Numbered from the stretch's first letter, positions 17,352-26,128 are shown. The stretch is 64,000 nt of DNA from Pseudanabaena sp. (GCA_003249015.1 QBLS01000006.1:124001-188000), one strand, 5' to 3'. Notes: generated from the letters alone by a model not told the origin. Numbers and translations are program-made.

Positions 17352-19549
17352 CGGAATATAAAATAGTTCTCAAGCCTGTTTATTCTGAGACGGTGGAAAC
17401 CCCAAAAGGGATCGAAATTCCTGATGGTTGGCGATTGGCTTGGCATCAGTTAGAGACATTTAAAGCTTTGCAAGATCCAGATATTGATGTGGTATTTAAT
17501 ACGGCGATGACTGGCGATGGTAAAAGCTTAGCGGCTTATTTGGGAGTCTTGCAGGGCAGTACAGAGGCGATCGCTCTCTATCCAACTAATGAACTTGCCC
17601 GCGATCAAGAAAATCAAATTCGTAAATATGTGGAAGATTTTCAACCTCGAAATGAGCCTCGGATAGCGAGATTGAATAGTGCAGAATTAGAGTTATATGC
17701 AGAGAATGAAGGTATTAAAAAGTCGGCAGCGATCGCTACTCATGGAAGTCAACGCGAAATCTTAATTACCAATCCTGATATCTTTCATTATTTACATCGT
17801 GGCGCTTATCTAATGCCCAAAGATAGTCCTGACAAGCTTTGGGGCAGAATTGATAAGGATTTTAATCTATTTATTTTTGATGAATTTCATATATTCAGCG
17901 CTCCTCAGATAGCGAGTGTTCTCAATACAATTTTATTAATCAAGCGAACTAATAAGAAAGAAAAGAAATTCTTGTTTCTTTCTGCAACACCCGATAAAGA
18001 TTTAATCGAAAGACTAGACAAGGCAAAATTGCGCTATAAATTAATCGATCCTAAAGCTTCAAATAAGTATCAATTTCCTGATACTGAAGGGCGATTTCAA
18101 GAACTAGAAAAGGATCAATGGCGACTGGTAACGAGAGCAATTACTTTGCACTTTGTGGCATTAGAGTCGGCAAATAAAGCATCTGAAACTTGGCTCAAAG
18201 ATAATCTAACCCTAATTTTGCAGCATTTTTTAGAACATCGTGGGACAAAAGGCGCGATTATTCTTAATTCGATCGCCTCGGTAAAAAGGTTAACGCCTTT
18301 GTTTGCGGAAACTTTTGCAAAACATGGGTTAACTGTTGGTGAAAATACGGGTTTATCTAGTAAAACTGTTAAAGAGCGATCGCTTGCTTGTGATTTAGTT
18401 TTAGGAACTAGCACTATTGATGTAGGTGTGGACTTCAAGATTAATTTTTTGATTTTTGAGTCTGCGGATTCGGGTAGTTTTATTCAGCGTTTAGGAAGAT
18501 TGGGGCGACATCAGGGTTATGTGAATGCGGATGGGCAAGACATCAAGTTTGCTCAGTTTGTTGCCTATACCCTTGCACCTAATTACCTAATCGAGCGGTT
18601 ATTTGAGAAAGCCGACTCACCATTTACAACTAATGGAATTTACGATCGCGCTTTTTTGAGTGTAAACATTGACAGTGCGTATCGAAAAATCAATGATTTC
18701 AAAAGTTATTACAGCCGTTGGGGTGCATTACAGTCATTTGATTTACATTGCCGATTAGGACATAAAACGATCATTCAACAATATGAAGGTAGTCGCAAAC
18801 AATTTCAAGATGACTGCGAAAGAGTATTTAACGTTAATTTAGGAAAGGTGGCAGGTAAATTTAAAGCTTTAAAGGCTGAGTGGCAAGAAAAATTTCCGAA
18901 ACTGGATGGCTCGAAACCCACTGGTAATCCGATCGCTGAAGATGCTAGTAGTTTTCGTGGGTCGAGTCCGTTGCAATGTGGACTTTATGACATGACAGAG
19001 CCATATGAGGGCGATCGCTTTAAAACTTACGACTTGTCAGGCATTCTCAGTAATTTAGAGATTGAGCCAATGACTGAGGCGGCGTTTATGCGTCTGCTCA
19101 AGGAAACATCAGAACGCACAGGTCAGCCAATTCCAAAAAGTCGCTTTGAGTATTGTATGGGCTTTATGAAGTTATTGAGTTACAGGGATGAGCGCTCTAA
19201 CTGGAAATTTGCATATAACGGCGATCTTAAAGAGGTTGCTGATAGTTGGAAAGTGCAAGTCCTGTCAGGAATTGGAGTTTGGCAACCAGATAACCGATGG
19301 ATCGACAAAGTTAATGAACGGTTGAAAAAACAAGCGATCGTTGCTTATGTTTTAAATCGTCCAGTTGCTGAAATAAAAGCGCGATTATTGTTGCCAATGT
19401 ATTTTCAGATATATGAAATTTGCGATCAGCAAACCCTCCTCGATCCTGCGACAAGCTACGCGATCGCTTTTGGGCAATCAGCTTTGTTATTAGACACATT
19501 GGCTTACACCTTTAAAAACAAAAAAGGAGGCGAAATATGGATCGCTTAG
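17348..19549 (+). CDS. cas3: Type I-D CRISPR-associated helicase Cas3'
   Basis: The superfamily 2 helicase that is recruited by the I-D effector and unwinds target DNA. The 733 residues contain Walker A (MTGDGKS at 54-60), the DEAD-like box DEFH at 178-181, motif III SAT at 212-214 and a motif VI segment FIQRLGRLGRH near 380. There is no HD nuclease domain, as expected for I-D, where the HD domain is in Cas10d. It starts by overlapping the Uma2 stop. The end reads into an unusually strong ribosome site (AAAAAGGAGG) and a further ATG at 19537, in front of the degenerate repeat unit described separately. Normally cas10d follows immediately; here about 1.5 kb of accessory sequence intervenes. 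Confidence 0.93.
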   Translation: MTEYKIVLKPVYSETVETPKGIEIPDGWRLAWHQLETFKALQDPDIDVVFNTAMTGDGKSLAAYLGVLQGSTEAIALYPTNELARDQENQIRKYVEDFQPRNEPRIARLNSAELELYAENEGIKKSAAIATHGSQREILITNPDIFHYLHRGAYLMPKDSPDKLWGRIDKDFNLFIFDEFHIFSAPQIASVLNTILLIKRTNKKEKKFLFLSATPDKDLIERLDKAKLRYKLIDPKASNKYQFPDTEGRFQELEKDQWRLVTRAITLHFVALESANKASETWLKDNLTLILQHFLEHRGTKGAIILNSIASVKRLTPLFAETFAKHGLTVGENTGLSSKTVKERSLACDLVLGTSTIDVGVDFKINFLIFESADSGSFIQRLGRLGRHQGYVNADGQDIKFAQFVAYTLAPNYLIERLFEKADSPFTTNGIYDRAFLSVNIDSAYRKINDFKSYYSRWGALQSFDLHCRLGHKTIIQQYEGSRKQFQDDCERVFNVNLGKVAGKFKALKAEWQEKFPKLDGSKPTGNPIAEDASSFRGSSPLQCGLYDMTEPYEGDRFKTYDLSGILSNLEIEPMTEAAFMRLLKETSERTGQPIPKSRFEYCMGFMKLLSYRDERSNWKFAYNGDLKEVADSWKVQVLSGIGVWQPDNRWIDKVNERLKKQAIVAYVLNRPVAEIKARLLLPMYFQIYEICDQQTLLDPATSYAIAFGQSALLLDTLAYTFKNKKGGEIWIA

Positions 19550-19655
19550 ATACAATCCCTAAAAGGGTTTCAAGAATAATCCAAATAGGATTAAGAGTCA
19601 GAATAAATACATATACTGTTTTTCAATCCCGAAATTCGGGTTTAAGTAGCTTGAC
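19549..19655 (-). CRISPR. Two-repeat degenerate CRISPR unit encoding a putative crRNA-like RNA
   Basis: Read on the minus strand, this is repeat - spacer - repeat. The first pseudo-repeat (19655-19620) keeps the repeat's outer bases and the GGGATTGAAA handle, with a compensated hairpin (CCCGAA/TTCGGG replacing CCCT/AGGG). The second (19585-19549) contains 20 nt identical to the repeat core (plus strand CAATCCCTAAAAGGGTTTCA at 19553-19572). Between them is a 34-nt pseudo-spacer (19619-19586), the same length class as the true spacers (34-41). With an 8-nt ATTGAAAA handle the guide would begin ACAGTATATGTATTTA, which matches 19704-19719. A minus-strand -10-like TGTAAT (plus-strand ATTACA 19668-19673) is positioned to start transcription just before the unit. 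Transcription is not demonstrated. Confidence 0.75.
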
Positions 19656-19700
19656 TCTCATCTCAAGATTACATCATTTTAGACAAAAAATAATTCTCTA

Positions 19701-19737
19701 GTTACAGTATATGTATTTAAATCATGTGTTATCTTGG
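19701..19737 (+). promoter_or_regulatory. Putative target site of the crRNA-like guide, with GTT PAM
   Basis: GTT at 19701-19703 is followed by ACAGTATATGTATTTA (19704-19719), identical to the first 16 nt of the pseudo-spacer read on the minus strand; identity stops at position 17. GTN/GTH 5' of the protospacer is the PAM reported for type I-D systems. The site is 46-64 nt upstream of the likely ATG at 19765, where the promoter or leader of the following block would lie. A TTGACT at 19651-19656 could be a -35 box, but its -10 is weak. Partial, seed-only complementarity would favour binding over cleavage. Confidence 0.65.
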
Positions 19738-19764
19738 TACTCATCAGCGCACAAGGTTATTACA

Positions 19765-20031
19765 ATGATCAACTCGCAAACGTCCCAAGATCTCCGCCAG
19801 CAAGGTATTGAAAGCTTTTTTGACCTATTAACAACTGATCAAAGACAATCTGATCCAAGATTTGAACAACTAGAAAATCGGTTGCAAGAATTAGAACGAA
19901 AATTTCAAGATCAAATTGATCGATTGGTTAGCAAGATCAATCAGAATGACTATGTTTATGGAAGAAACCAAGAACTTGAGTTTATGGCTAATCCCTATTC
20001 TCCAGATGGTGACGCTAACTGCAATTTCTGA
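19765..20031 (+). CDS. Small coiled-coil protein of unknown function
   Basis: About 88 residues from the ATG at 19765, preferred over the ATG at 19711 because the latter lies inside the guide-target site and has no ribosome site. The centre (FEQLENRLQELERKFQDQI) is a heptad-type coiled coil; the tail NPYSPDGDANCNF is not recognised. It lies between the guide target and the mntA-like gene and could be part of the same regulated block. No homology is recalled. Confidence 0.5.
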   Translation: MINSQTSQDLRQQGIESFFDLLTTDQRQSDPRFEQLENRLQELERKFQDQIDRLVSKINQNDYVYGRNQELEFMANPYSPDGDANCNF

Positions 20032-20080
20032 ATGAGATTCGCGCATTACTGGCAAGGAGATAAATTTATTAAGTGAAATC

Positions 20081-20530
20081 ATGGACACACCTAATCGCTC
20101 TATGTCTGAATTAAAACAACTCGTACCAAATTTAGTTCAAGAGATTCCTTTCTTGAAACTTCTAGTACTGTTCGGTTCTAGAGCGACAGGACAAAATAAC
20201 GAAGACAGTGATTATGACTTTGCTTTGATCTATGACCGAGAGATTTATCAAGATTGGAAAAGAAAAGGAGGCTCTTGGTTTAGCCTATATTCGATCTTTG
20301 AGAATGTATTTGAACTTCCTAATGAAGCAGTCGATCTTGTCGATCTTAATCGATGCTCAGAGATACTAGCTCATGTGATTGCTTCTGATGGCAAGCTTTT
20401 GTATGAGAAGCGATCAGGTGAATATGACGAGTTTCTTAAGAGAAGCTTGATGAGTCATGAGCAGACAAAAAAAATGCGTCAGGAACAGCGTCAAAGCCTT
20501 GAAAGTAAATTGCAGGTATTAGGTGTATGA
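20081..20530 (+). CDS. mntA: MNT-domain nucleotidyltransferase antitoxin (MntA-like)
   Basis: A 149-residue minimal nucleotidyltransferase. The active-site signature LFGSRATGQNNEDSDYDFAL has GS at 32-33 and the metal-binding Asp44 and Asp46. In MNT/HEPN modules the MNT protein AMPylates its partner HEPN toxin and so neutralises it. It overlaps the HEPN gene by 4 nt (ATGA at 20527-20530). A GGCAAGGAGAT ribosome site precedes the ATG by about 20 nt. It lies between cas3 and cas10d, in the same direction, inside the CRISPR locus. Confidence 0.9.
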   Translation: MDTPNRSMSELKQLVPNLVQEIPFLKLLVLFGSRATGQNNEDSDYDFALIYDREIYQDWKRKGGSWFSLYSIFENVFELPNEAVDLVDLNRCSEILAHVIASDGKLLYEKRSGEYDEFLKRSLMSHEQTKKMRQEQRQSLESKLQVLGV

Positions 20531-20982
20531 AAGAGATTAATCCCGAAGTAGTTCGGCGTAAACTTAGTGAGATTTTAGATTATATCAATGATCTAAAAAG
20601 CTTTGAAATGCTTACATTAGAGGAGTTTTTGTCTGAACGGTATAGGCAATTCACAATAGAAAGAATCATGGAACTCATTGTCCAAGCAGCCATTGATATC
20701 AACAGATATTTGCTCAAGAAAAAAGGAGTAAATCCTAGTACATTATCAAGCTATAAAACTTTTGTGGAAATTGGCAATCTTGGCATTATTACTGAATCAT
20801 TAGCAGAAGTAATCAAGCAATCAATAGATACTCGCAATGCTCTAGCTCACAGATATGATGACATTTCGCCTGAAGAGGTATTTGAAGAAATTGTAGATAT
20901 TCTAGAGAAATATCCAATTTATACAAGACAGGTTTCAACATTTCTTGAATCACTAGATGAAAATCCTGAAGAGTCAATCTAA
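20527..20982 (+). CDS. hepT: HEPN-domain toxin (HepT-like)
   Basis: A 151-residue all-helical HEPN protein. The catalytic motif RNALAHRY (R103, H108, Y110) fits the R-x4-H-x-Y form, in which the Tyr is the site AMPylated by the MNT antitoxin in characterised HepT/MntA pairs. HEPN proteins of this type are RNases that act on tRNA or mRNA. It is coupled to the mntA-like gene, and its stop is 51 nt before the GTG of cas10d, so it is likely co-transcribed with the effector genes. All motif residues are intact, which suggests an active toxin. Confidence 0.9.
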   Translation: MKEINPEVVRRKLSEILDYINDLKSFEMLTLEEFLSERYRQFTIERIMELIVQAAIDINRYLLKKKGVNPSTLSSYKTFVEIGNLGIITESLAEVIKQSIDTRNALAHRYDDISPEEVFEEIVDILEKYPIYTRQVSTFLESLDENPEESI

Positions 20983-21033
20983 AACATATATCAATATCAG
21001 ATTCCAATCATTTAGGTTTATTAAATTAAAATT

Positions 21034-24000
21034 GTGACTAAACAAAAAAAATTGAGTGAAGACGAGAACCAGTTATCAATCTTTAATAGTATTTCTATCT
21101 CAGAATCAACTAGCTTATCGAATGATTCTCAAGACGATGAAGACTATCCAGAGATGAATTTGGATGAGATTGATACATATGAGGATTTTGATGAGAAAAG
21201 CGATCGCACGATTGCGACAAAGCAAGAACTGCTGACATTAAAACTCATGCGAGAGGCGATCGCAGCTCAAAATCCTGACGATCCTGTCATGAAAGATTTT
21301 GCAGAATATGTATTGCCTAAGCTTTTGCCTGTCGTGGTTGGTGTGACTGCAAAAGGCGGTAAGTTTTTTGATGAACTCGATCGCAAAAGTGAAGCATTAG
21401 GAAAAGAAAAAGTAAGGCGTGATAATGCTGCTGATCAATCACTTGGTACGCATTTATTAAATGGATTATTTCCTGCGAATCTAATTGAACAGAGATTAGA
21501 GAAACTTAACACAACCGTTAGACGGAAAGTTGGAGAGTTTGAGCGCAGGCTGGTAATTGCAGGATTTATTTTGCATGACTTTGAAAAGTTCAATTATGCA
21601 CTATTTCCTGAAATGCCAGAGAAATATAAATCGTCTAAGCGCGATCAAGATATTCGCAAACTCTCTTTAAATGAACATCGTGAAATCATTCTAGTATTTG
21701 TGGTTGCTTTAGGGCTAGATCAGTTTATTAGCAATGGTTCGGAGCAGTGGAAAGAATATATAGACGATTTGCTATGTATTGCTTATAACGCTCAATGTCG
21801 ATGGGATACAAACTGGAATTTCTCGGATTTTGGATTAAAAAATCTCAGGCTAGACGATCGCACATTACGCTGCCTCACCGATCTCACCTGTTTAGCGGAT
21901 TCTCTCGCATCGATTGTGAAACATCCACAGGATGCCATCAAAACTAAGTTCAAGGAGCTAATGCATCAGCTTAGTGATGGACAATTGCGATTTACTTACC
22001 ACAGTATTTCTGAGAATCGTGGCGTACTTACAAATGTAGCGAATAACGCCTTAATGGATGCTCATCTTGCTCTCAATACAGCAGAGAATCAATACTACGA
22101 GCCGCTTTTATATTTACCGACAGGCGTAATCTATCTCACCTTGCGAGATGCGCCTCCAGTGCAAGTCAAAGGATTAAGCGATCGCGTGGTGGCAAAAATC
22201 AAAAAACTCTGTGCTGACCAATTGCGCGATCGGCAAGTCGGTTTTAGTCGTGGCAATGTGGGCATGAAGTTCGCTGATTATTACAATCTATTTTTTGATT
22301 TTGAAGAGTTTTTGCGTTTCTCTGTTGATGTGGTGATTAATAAGATTAAATCTAGTAAAGCACCCGACAAAGCTAGTAATTTAGCCACATTCCAGCGCAA
22401 AGGATTTTTATCGGAGGATATGAAATTTGATTTTAAAGAAGATCCTCGCATCGATCATCTTGCAGAACTTGGCGCTTTAGTCGTCAAACAACTTTGGGAA
22501 GATTATTTAATCAAGATTAATAATTTGCGAAAGGCTGACAAAAATATACCAAAGCCGCGTGAATTAAATCTTACTCTCGCTTGCCTTGAGTTTCTGGGTT
22601 TAGAGGATTGGCGATCGCAAGTTGTCGAACTTCAAGAGCTTAAAAATACGGGCGGTATTACCTATGAATGGTACTTTATAGCCGCCAAGTATTTAGAATC
22701 TGAAGCAGGATTAGGCTCGTTAGATGTGCGTGATATTGGCTATCGGTTGGTTAATTATTTCATCGAGCTAACTAAGCCAATTCGGGAACAATATCAATTA
22801 GCTGACCCTTGGCAAGATTTAAAAGATTGGTGCGATCGCGTGGTGATGCTTCCTAGTCAAGAGGTGGAAACTGATACTAATCAAGTGGATATCTTCCTAA
22901 AAGAACTAGATTTTTACAATGCCGCCAAAAAATCGGGTCGGGGGAAACAAGCGATCTGTTCCATTTCCCATTCACCTTACACGGTGACCGAACAAATGGA
23001 ATCATCAGTACTATTTACGCCCCAAGTCTATACCAATAAACAAATGCTAGGCGGCTCAAATGCTAAGCGCAATATTTCTAGCATCGCGGGAATCGAGATT
23101 ATGTTGCGACAGATCTTGATGAATCAAACGCAAGCAGTTGGAAAGTCTTTTGAAGATGGTAAATATCGCTATCTTTATTTCTATCCCACTTATTACTTCA
23201 CCCCTGAAACCAATAAGTTTTTGCAAAAAGCTTATATGAATATAGCCCAAACCCGTTTTGATACTAGTCTTCGCAATCATTTTGTATCCAAAGATTTACA
23301 GGCTGATTTTAGTTCTGCAAATTACCAGAGTGCGGATAGTTTTTTAATCGATGAGGTAATGGGCGCTCGCAAAGATCACACCTTTAAAATGAAATATCCC
23401 GAAGATCAACCGATGACCTTCTATTTCATGGCAATACCACCAAGTCGAGATGCTACTGATACTGAGTCATGGGTGATGCCAAGTTGGTTAGCCCTTGCTT
23501 TCCCGATGATTCTTGATGTTAAAACCGTTGTTTCTGAATCCCCAGTACCGCCATTTATCGATGGTACTGAGTTTGAAGAAACCGTATTTCTCGATAGCGC
23601 TCCCCATGCCTTTCGAGTTCTCACTGGCGGCGATCGCTTCCGTCTAGATTACATCCTAGATGGTTGGCAAGATCCCATTGGTGGAGAGCATCCTGCGCCA
23701 CTGAATAAGTTAACTGCTGCCTATGCGATCCATCTTGATGTTAATGCTAAACAAAGCAAAGGAGGTTACGATACGAATTGGGGACGATTAACAGAACTAG
23801 CAAAAGACTTTGAAACTAGTCCGCTATATGTATTTGCCTATCTCAATAAATGGGTTCGCAATGCCAAAGTTGATGCTCCTAGCATCGCTAAAATCCAACT
23901 TTATACCTATAACTTCTATCCCTGTTTTGATGCTTACGCAAAACATTCTCCAAATTCGACGAATTCCATTAAACTAGAAATACAGGAGCAATCACCCTTG

Positions 24001-24465
24001 AATCATCCCCAAAAACTAACAGAACTCTATCGTCAGTTCTATCGTGCGAATAAGTCGTATAACCCCAAAGCCAACGCAGTCCTGAAACCAATCGATGTCG
24101 CTTCTAGCACAATCCTTAAAGCCGATCCTAGCTTTGAAGGTGAAGCATTAGTTCACGTTGTCGCCGCCGAAGTTTGTAAATTGATCGATCGCGTTCATGC
24201 TTCTACTGCCGAAGGTCGATGGATTCTCAAAGATCGTGAAGAAGAGCGCCAGAAGATTCTGGAGTTTGCCAATTATTTTGTTAAGGATGTATTTGTTGAG
24301 ACTTTTAAAGGCGATCGCGCCCGTCTCACAGGTCGGCAAATCAACTTGATTCGAGATACTTGCGAGTTTCTCTATCGACTTGCACAAGATCAAGAAAATC
24401 AGGAACGTAAAGCCAAAGGTGAATTAACGATTGACCCTGAACAGGAGGAAAGTGATGAAGACTAA
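21034..24465 (+). CDS. cas10d: Type I-D effector large subunit Cas10d (Csc3) with HD nuclease
   Basis: The large subunit of the I-D surveillance complex. It binds next to the PAM and supplies the HD nuclease. The 1143 residues begin with an acidic disordered stretch (10-60) and then an HD domain with His140 and His181-Asp182 (FILHDFEKFNY). The rest is the Cas10d-specific region, including the TWxLPSW-like segment WVMPSWLALAFPMILDV around 820-840. No GGDD palm motif is seen, as is usual in I-D. The GTG at 21034 is the start; there is no better ATG. The end overlaps the next gene by 11 nt. Confidence 0.92.
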   Translation: MTKQKKLSEDENQLSIFNSISISESTSLSNDSQDDEDYPEMNLDEIDTYEDFDEKSDRTIATKQELLTLKLMREAIAAQNPDDPVMKDFAEYVLPKLLPVVVGVTAKGGKFFDELDRKSEALGKEKVRRDNAADQSLGTHLLNGLFPANLIEQRLEKLNTTVRRKVGEFERRLVIAGFILHDFEKFNYALFPEMPEKYKSSKRDQDIRKLSLNEHREIILVFVVALGLDQFISNGSEQWKEYIDDLLCIAYNAQCRWDTNWNFSDFGLKNLRLDDRTLRCLTDLTCLADSLASIVKHPQDAIKTKFKELMHQLSDGQLRFTYHSISENRGVLTNVANNALMDAHLALNTAENQYYEPLLYLPTGVIYLTLRDAPPVQVKGLSDRVVAKIKKLCADQLRDRQVGFSRGNVGMKFADYYNLFFDFEEFLRFSVDVVINKIKSSKAPDKASNLATFQRKGFLSEDMKFDFKEDPRIDHLAELGALVVKQLWEDYLIKINNLRKADKNIPKPRELNLTLACLEFLGLEDWRSQVVELQELKNTGGITYEWYFIAAKYLESEAGLGSLDVRDIGYRLVNYFIELTKPIREQYQLADPWQDLKDWCDRVVMLPSQEVETDTNQVDIFLKELDFYNAAKKSGRGKQAICSISHSPYTVTEQMESSVLFTPQVYTNKQMLGGSNAKRNISSIAGIEIMLRQILMNQTQAVGKSFEDGKYRYLYFYPTYYFTPETNKFLQKAYMNIAQTRFDTSLRNHFVSKDLQADFSSANYQSADSFLIDEVMGARKDHTFKMKYPEDQPMTFYFMAIPPSRDATDTESWVMPSWLALAFPMILDVKTVVSESPVPPFIDGTEFEETVFLDSAPHAFRVLTGGDRFRLDYILDGWQDPIGGEHPAPLNKLTAAYAIHLDVNAKQSKGGYDTNWGRLTELAKDFETSPLYVFAYLNKWVRNAKVDAPSIAKIQLYTYNFYPCFDAYAKHSPNSTNSIKLEIQEQSPLNHPQKLTELYRQFYRANKSYNPKANAVLKPIDVASSTILKADPSFEGEALVHVVAAEVCKLIDRVHASTAEGRWILKDREEERQKILEFANYFVKDVFVETFKGDRARLTGRQINLIRDTCEFLYRLAQDQENQERKAKGELTIDPEQEESDED

Positions 24466-25072
24466 AAATTTGGACTTGAATCGAGCTTATACATTTAGTA
24501 ATTTCTTTGAATTGAAGATTGAAGCTAAAGACCTCGCTCAAGAATTTGGCTATACCTTAGAACGCAAATGGCTACAATTGCCGCAGTTTCAGGGAGAATT
24601 AGATCGCATTCAAGAAACACAATCCAGAATTACTGAAATCCTGCCCTATGTGAGCTTAGGCAATGAAACCGCAAGACGTGAATTCATGATTTCGCCAATT
24701 ATGCACGACTTAATCCATTACGCTAAGATCGAGATTAGGATTGAATATAAGCTGAAAGTTACAGAACAATTACAGGGAGTGTTTGACTATCTATTACAGT
24801 CTCCTAACTATGTGATTGTGGTTGAAGCCAAAAAGGAAGACCTTGATTTTGGGATGACCCAACTTGTTGCGGAATTAATTGCGCTCGATCAGTGGCTTGA
24901 TGATTTCCCGCAAACCAGTATCTTAGGCGCTGTCACTACTGGCAGAATCTGGCAATTTGCAAGACTTGATCGCCAAACAAAGCATCTTGAACAGGGATTA
25001 GAAAATTATCAAATTCCTGAACAGTTTGATCCTGTATTGCGTATTCTCATGCAAGCAGTAACCACCAATTAG
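24455..25072 (+). CDS. PD-(D/E)XK nuclease-like protein embedded in the I-D operon
   Basis: A 205-residue protein starting at ATG 24455, chosen because AGGAGG lies 7 nt upstream. The C-terminal half contains GVFDYLL (Asp111) followed by NYVIVVEAKKEDL (Glu124, Lys126) and a later Gln136, a D...E-x-K arrangement like the N-terminal nuclease domain of type I restriction R subunits and related PD-(D/E)XK proteins. The N-terminal half (about 1-95) is helical and unrecognised. It overlaps cas10d by 11 nt and ends 26 nt before csc2, so it is produced with the effector. It is not a standard I-D subunit. Candidate roles are an accessory nuclease or a regulator; none is shown. Confidence 0.75.
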   Translation: MKTKNLDLNRAYTFSNFFELKIEAKDLAQEFGYTLERKWLQLPQFQGELDRIQETQSRITEILPYVSLGNETARREFMISPIMHDLIHYAKIEIRIEYKLKVTEQLQGVFDYLLQSPNYVIVVEAKKEDLDFGMTQLVAELIALDQWLDDFPQTSILGAVTTGRIWQFARLDRQTKHLEQGLENYQIPEQFDPVLRILMQAVTTN

Positions 25073-25097
25073 AAACCAATTAGCAATCACCAAAACC

Positions 25098-26126
25098 ATG
25101 ACCTTTCTAAAATCCGTCGAATCCAAATTCTTTCATTCTGAAATCCCTTACAAGCCAATGGGAAAGTATGTTCATTTCTTAACTGTGCGCGTGACAGAAT
25201 CCTATCCCCTCTTTCAAACTGATGGCGAATTGAATAAGGCTAGAGTCAGTGCAGGGCTTAAAGATCGCACTCCTATCAGTCGCCTTGCCATGTTTAAACG
25301 CAAACAATCTACGCCTGAGCGTTTAGTCGGTCGTGAATTGTTACGCAACTACGGCTTCATGACTGCTGAAGAATGCGAATACAATGTCAAATTTGCGATG
25401 AACAATCCTGATTGCATTATCTACGGTTTTGCGATCGGTGATTCTGGCTCGGAAAAATCCAAAGTTGTTGTTGACACCGCTTTCTCGATTACACCCTTTG
25501 ATGAGTCTCACGAAACCTTTACTCTGAATGCTCCATACGAAAACGGCACAATGGCATCAAAAGGTGAAGTCGGCTCTGAAGTTGGCAAAATCACCAGTCG
25601 GATTAACCAACAGGATCACATTCGTCCACAAGTGTTTTTCCCAAGTATTGTCACTCTGAAAGATCCCACTGAAGCAGGATTTCTCTATGTTTTTAATAAC
25701 ATTTTGCGAACTCGTCATTATGGAGCGCAAACTACTCGCACTGGTCGCGTGCGTAATGAATTGATTGGTATCGTGTTTGCCGATGGTGAAATCACCAGCA
25801 ATTTGCAATGGACACAGGCGATTTACGATCACATCCCCACTGACATTCTGCAATCAATTGATCCGTTGAGTGAGGATTTAGTTTTGGAAAATGCTAAAGA
25901 GGCGATCGCGGAATTGTTAGCTGATGAATTTACCGTACATCATGATTTTATTGGTACAAATTTTGATGCTTTATTGAATGAAGTCAAAGCGCTAACTACC
26001 AGCGAAGAAGGGATCAAAGCAATTTTGCAAAAAGCTGATGATGAGGCAAAAGCCTATGCCGCAGTGCATATCGCTAAGCCCAAAAAGGCTGACGAAAAGG
26101 AAAAGAAAGCTGCTAAGGCGAAGTAA
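25098..26126 (+). CDS. csc2: Type I-D effector backbone Csc2 (Cas7d)
   Basis: The 342-residue Cas7-family subunit that polymerises along the crRNA to form the I-D complex backbone. It shows the Csc2 pattern VHFLTVRVTESYPLFQTDGELNKARV near the N-terminus, the glycine-rich middle with GAQTTRTGRVRNELIGIVFADGE, and a lysine-rich tail (KPKKADEKEKKAAKAK). The start ATG follows CCAATTAGCAATCACC repeat sequence. It lies 2 nt before csc1. Confidence 0.93.
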   Translation: MTFLKSVESKFFHSEIPYKPMGKYVHFLTVRVTESYPLFQTDGELNKARVSAGLKDRTPISRLAMFKRKQSTPERLVGRELLRNYGFMTAEECEYNVKFAMNNPDCIIYGFAIGDSGSEKSKVVVDTAFSITPFDESHETFTLNAPYENGTMASKGEVGSEVGKITSRINQQDHIRPQVFFPSIVTLKDPTEAGFLYVFNNILRTRHYGAQTTRTGRVRNELIGIVFADGEITSNLQWTQAIYDHIPTDILQSIDPLSEDLVLENAKEAIAELLADEFTVHHDFIGTNFDALLNEVKALTTSEEGIKAILQKADDEAKAYAAVHIAKPKKADEKEKKAAKAK

Positions 26127-26128
26127 CT

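Noticed and set aside
19620-19655. The CCCGAAATTCGGG hairpin as a simple cas3 terminator
   Set aside because: The outer bases match the CRISPR repeat on both sides, the spacing to the second repeat copy equals one repeat-spacer unit, and only a weak T-run follows. A secondary terminator role is not excluded.
19604-19719. The 16-bp inverted repeat as an ordinary operator or long stem-loop
   Set aside because: Arms are 84 bp apart, and one arm is exactly at the start of a repeat-flanked spacer while the other has a GTT PAM; the guide/target reading explains both. An operator cannot be ruled out without data.
19711-19764. Upstream start (ATG 19711) for the coiled-coil protein
   Set aside because: It falls inside the guide-target site and has no ribosome site; ATG 19765 is better placed.
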